64,000 nucleotides of DNA. Origin: Siphonodentalium dalli (lineage: Eukaryota; Mollusca; Scaphopoda; Gadilida; Siphonodentaliidae). Within the stretch, counting starts at the first letter, position 1. Each line of letters opens with the position of its first letter. Positions 61,151-64,000 of the stretch are shown piece by piece. The position numbers and the translations under genes were made by a program. Below the pieces are notes generated by a model. That model did no database searches. It was not told the DNA's origin and saw only the letters and a program-made list of their open reading frames with translations. The stretch spans positions 283,147,426-283,211,425 of the forward strand of contig CP136063.1 in the NCBI GenBank assembly GCA_032622095.1, read 5' to 3'.

Positions 61151-61608
61151 TATATGTGACCCGCCATATCAAATCCAGTCGTAAGTCGGGTTATTTTACC
61201 CTGTGCCAATGCATTCTCTTATATATGCGACTCGACCATAGGTCACCTCGCATATATAAGAGAATGCATTGGCCTAACAATTTTTTATCATTTTTTTTAA
61301 ATAAATGTTTCTTACAATTTTTAGGACATAAAATAAAAAAAACATCCATTACCCTGCAGGGAGCCCCACACATATATAGAAGAATATAGAAGAGTGTCGT
61401 CTGCTCATGTTTGTCTGGGGCTCTGTATGGGTGAAATTATAAAATTGTTAAAGAATACAAGAACAAATTATTAAAATTGTAAAAAATTGTTAGGCCAATG
61501 CATTCTCTTATATATGCGAGTCGACTCGCATATATAAGAGAATGCATTGGCACAGGGTAAACAAAAATCCCGACTTACGACTGGATTTGATATGGCGGGT
61601 CACATATA
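61151..61608. mobile_element. Complete TGACCCGCC-type MITE (458 bp)
   Basis: TATATGTGACCCGCC at the left mirrors GGCGGGTCACATATA at the right. Terminal repeats extend through CAAATCCAGTCGTAAGTCGG and CCCTGTGCCAATGCATTCTC. Palindromic modules lie at both ends (61206-61272 and 61495-61550). The outer TATA suggests a TA-type target as in Tc1/mariner elements, but the palindromic ends make the exact boundary uncertain. Copies occur at 8291-9031 (split) and 243-335 (end only). It lies in the intron of the EF-hand gene if upstream exons continue past the window. Confidence 0.88.
61495..61550. repeat. Palindromic module, perfect 56-bp form
   Basis: CCAATGCATTCTCTTATATA-TGCGAGTC then its exact reverse complement, with no spacer. 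Other forms have a short spacer: 8345-8411, 8622-8687, 9597-9662, 15223-15289, 15319-15380, 61206-61272; a collapsed form is at 6405-6453. Confidence 0.95.
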
Positions 61609-61644
61609 GAGAAACCAAAATAACGACTATTTCGGCAAAAATGG

Positions 61645-64000
61645 GGTATCTATGCTGATCTATGTAACCGGAATACATGAAGTGGTTTCGGGTAGGTATC
61701 TATGCTGATCTAAGTAACCGGAATACATGAAATGGTTTCGGGTAGGTATCTATGCTGATCTATGTAACCGGAATACATGAAGTGGTTTCGGGTAGGTATC
61801 TATGCTGATCTGTGTAACCGGAATACATGAAGTGGTTTCGGGTAGGTATCTATGCTGATCTAAGTAACCGGAATACATGGAGTGGTTTCGGGTAGGAATC
61901 TATGCTGATCTATATAACCGGAATACATGGAGTGGTTTCGGGTAGGTATCTATGCTGATCTATATAACCGGAATACATGGAGTGGTTTCGGGTAGGTATC
62001 TATGCTGATCTATATAACCGGAATACATGGAGTGGTTTCGGGTAGGTATCTATGCTGATCTATATAACCGGAATACATGGAGCGGTTTCGGGTAGGTATC
62101 TATGCTGATCTATGTAACCGGAATACATGGAGTGGTTTCGGGTAGGTATCTATGCTGATCTATGTAACCGGAATACATGAAGTGGTTTCGGGTAGATATC
62201 TATGCTGATCTATGTAACCGGAATACATGGAGTGGTTTCGGGTAGGTATATATGCTGATCTATATAACCGGAATACATGAAGTGGTTTCGGGTAGGTAAC
62301 TATGCTGATATATGCAACCGGAATACATGGAGTGGTTTCGGGTAGGTATCTATGCTGATCTATGTAACCGGAATACGTGAAGTGGTTTCGGGTAGGTATC
62401 TATGCTGATCTATGTAACCGGAATACATGGAGCGGTTTCGGGTAGGTATATATGCTGATCTATGTAACCGGAATACATGGAGTGGTTTCGGGTAGGTATC
62501 TATGCTGATCTATGTAACCGGAATACATGAAGTGGTTTCGGGTAGGTATCTATGCTGATCTATGTAACCGGAATACATGGAGTGGTTTCGGGTAGGTATC
62601 TATGCTGATCTAAATAACCGGAATACATGAAGTGGTTTCGGGTAGGTAACTATGCTGATATATGCAACCGGAATACATGGAGTGGTTTCGGGTAGGTATA
62701 TATGCTGATCCATGTAACCGGAATACATGGAGTGGTTTCGGGTAGGTATCTATGCTGATCTATTTAACCGGAATACATGAAGTGGTTTCGGGTAGGTATC
62801 TATGCTGATCTATGTAACCGGAATACATGAAGTGGTTTCGGGTAGGTATCTATGCTGATCTATGTAACCGGAATACATGGAGTGGTTTCGGTAGGTATCT
62901 ATGCTGATCTATGTAACCGGAATACGTGAAGTGGTTTTGGGTAGGTATCTATGCTGATCTATGTAACCTGAATACATGGAGTGGTTTCGGGTAGGTATCT
63001 ATGCTGATCTATGTAACCGGAATACGTGAAGTGGTTTTGGGTAGGTATATATGCTGATCTATATAACCGGAATACATGGAGTGGTTTCGGGTAGGTATCT
63101 ATGCTGATCTATATAACCGGAATACATGAAGTGGTTTCGGGTAGGTATCTATGCTGATCTATATAACCGGAATACATGAAGTGGTTTCGGGTAGGTATCT
63201 ATGCTAATCTATATAACCGGAATACATGAAGTGGTTTCGGGTAGGTATCTATGCTGATCTATATAACCGGAATACACGAAGTGGTTTCGGGTAGGTATCT
63301 ATGCTGATCTATATAACCGGAATATACATGAAGTGGTTTCGGGTAGGTATCTATGCTGATCTATATAACTGGAATACATGGAGTGGTTTCGGGTAGGTAT
63401 CTATGCTGATCTATATAACCGGAATACATGGAGCGGTTTCGGGTAGGTATCTATGCTGATCTATATAACCGGAATACATGGAGCGGTTTCGGGTAGGTAT
63501 CTATGCTAATCTATATAACCGGAATACATGAAGTGGTTTCGGGTAGGTATCTATGCTGATCTATATAACCGGAATACACGAAGTGGTTTCGGGTAGGTAT
63601 CTATGCTGATCTATATAACCGGAATATACATGAAGTGGTTTCGGGTAGGTATCTATGCTGATCTATATAACTGGAATACATGGAGTGGTTTCGGGTAGGT
63701 ATCTATGCTGATCTATATAACCGGAATACATGGAGCGGTTTCGGGTAGGTATCTATGCTGATCTATATAACCGGAATACATGGAGCGGTTTCGGGTAGGT
63801 ATATATGCTGATCTATATAACCGGAATACATGGAGTGGTTTCGGGTAGGTATCTATGCTGATCTATGTAACCGGAATACATGAAGTGGTTTCGGGTAGGT
63901 ATCTATGCTGATCTGTGTAACCGGAATACATGAAGTGGTTTCGGGTAGGTATCTATGCTGATCTAAGTAACCGGAATACATGGAGTGGTTTCGGGTAGGA
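61645..64000. repeat. 50-bp satellite, at least 47 copies, open at the window end
   Basis: Unit GGTATCTATGCTGATCTATG followed by TAACCGGAATACATGAAGTG and GTTTCGGGTA. Variants include ACATGG/ACATGA, TATATAAC/TATGTAAC and a 2-bp insertion (GAATATACATG) near 63325 and 63625, showing a duplicated block of about 300 bp. Confidence 0.98.

Overview
This is an animal (metazoan) nuclear window, almost certainly an invertebrate and most likely a mollusc. Evidence: intron-containing genes with GT-AG signals, LINE fragments ending in (TTGAA)n- or (TTCTA)n-type tails, many small inverted-repeat transposons, and very large tandem arrays in AT-rich DNA. A run of exactly 100 N (9041-9140) marks a scaffold gap. 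The mollusc assignment rests on the style of the LINEs and repeats, not on a marker gene. Roughly 60% of the window is tandem repeat. No prokaryotic features, tRNAs or rRNAs were seen.

Layout. 1-6.05 kb: a perfect 228-bp palindrome, a LINE RNase H fragment broken by a 28/29-bp minisatellite, then three near-identical head-to-tail 1576-bp copies of a LINE deletion derivative plus a fourth start that runs into the ordinary LINE 3' end. 6.05-9.7 kb: two TTAA-flanked MITEs, a weak unknown ORF, a possible N-terminal piece of a hAT-type transposase, and a MITE split by a second copy of the palindrome, which abuts the gap. 9.7-15.1 kb: decayed RTE-like sequence, a clean 664-bp hAT-type MITE with 8-bp target duplication (12949-13612), and short minisatellites. 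15.2-15.7 kb: a first coding exon (minus strand) for a secreted, basic, six-cysteine peptide. 15.7-21.8 kb: about 190 copies of a 32-bp minisatellite starting about 20 bp upstream of that ATG. 22-25.3 kb: a LINE pseudogene, a second, unrelated 32-bp array and a MITE.

26.2-52.7 kb is the centrepiece: a 26,455-bp fold-back element. It has terminal inverted repeats of about 150 bp with subterminal hairpins, a 9-bp target duplication (GACATATAC), and two inverted arms built wholly of a 165-bp satellite (about 56 monomers on the left, 102 in opposite orientation on the right). It sits inside a 64-bp tandem repeat whose intact neighbouring units show the empty target site.

52.7-64 kb: dispersed repeats, a diverged array of about 165 bp, a 34-bp array, then the 3' part of a minus-strand EF-hand calcium-binding protein gene (exons 60931-60787 and 58393-58290, whose phases join to complete a second EF-hand loop), a complete MITE carrying two copies of a mobile-looking palindromic module, and a 50-bp satellite that runs off the window end.

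Only two genes look functional, the secreted peptide and the EF-hand protein, and both are partial. Nearly everything else is transposon or satellite. The main theme is transposons and tandem repeats building on each other: satellite inside a transposon, a palindromic module shared by different MITE families, and LINE fragments amplified in tandem.
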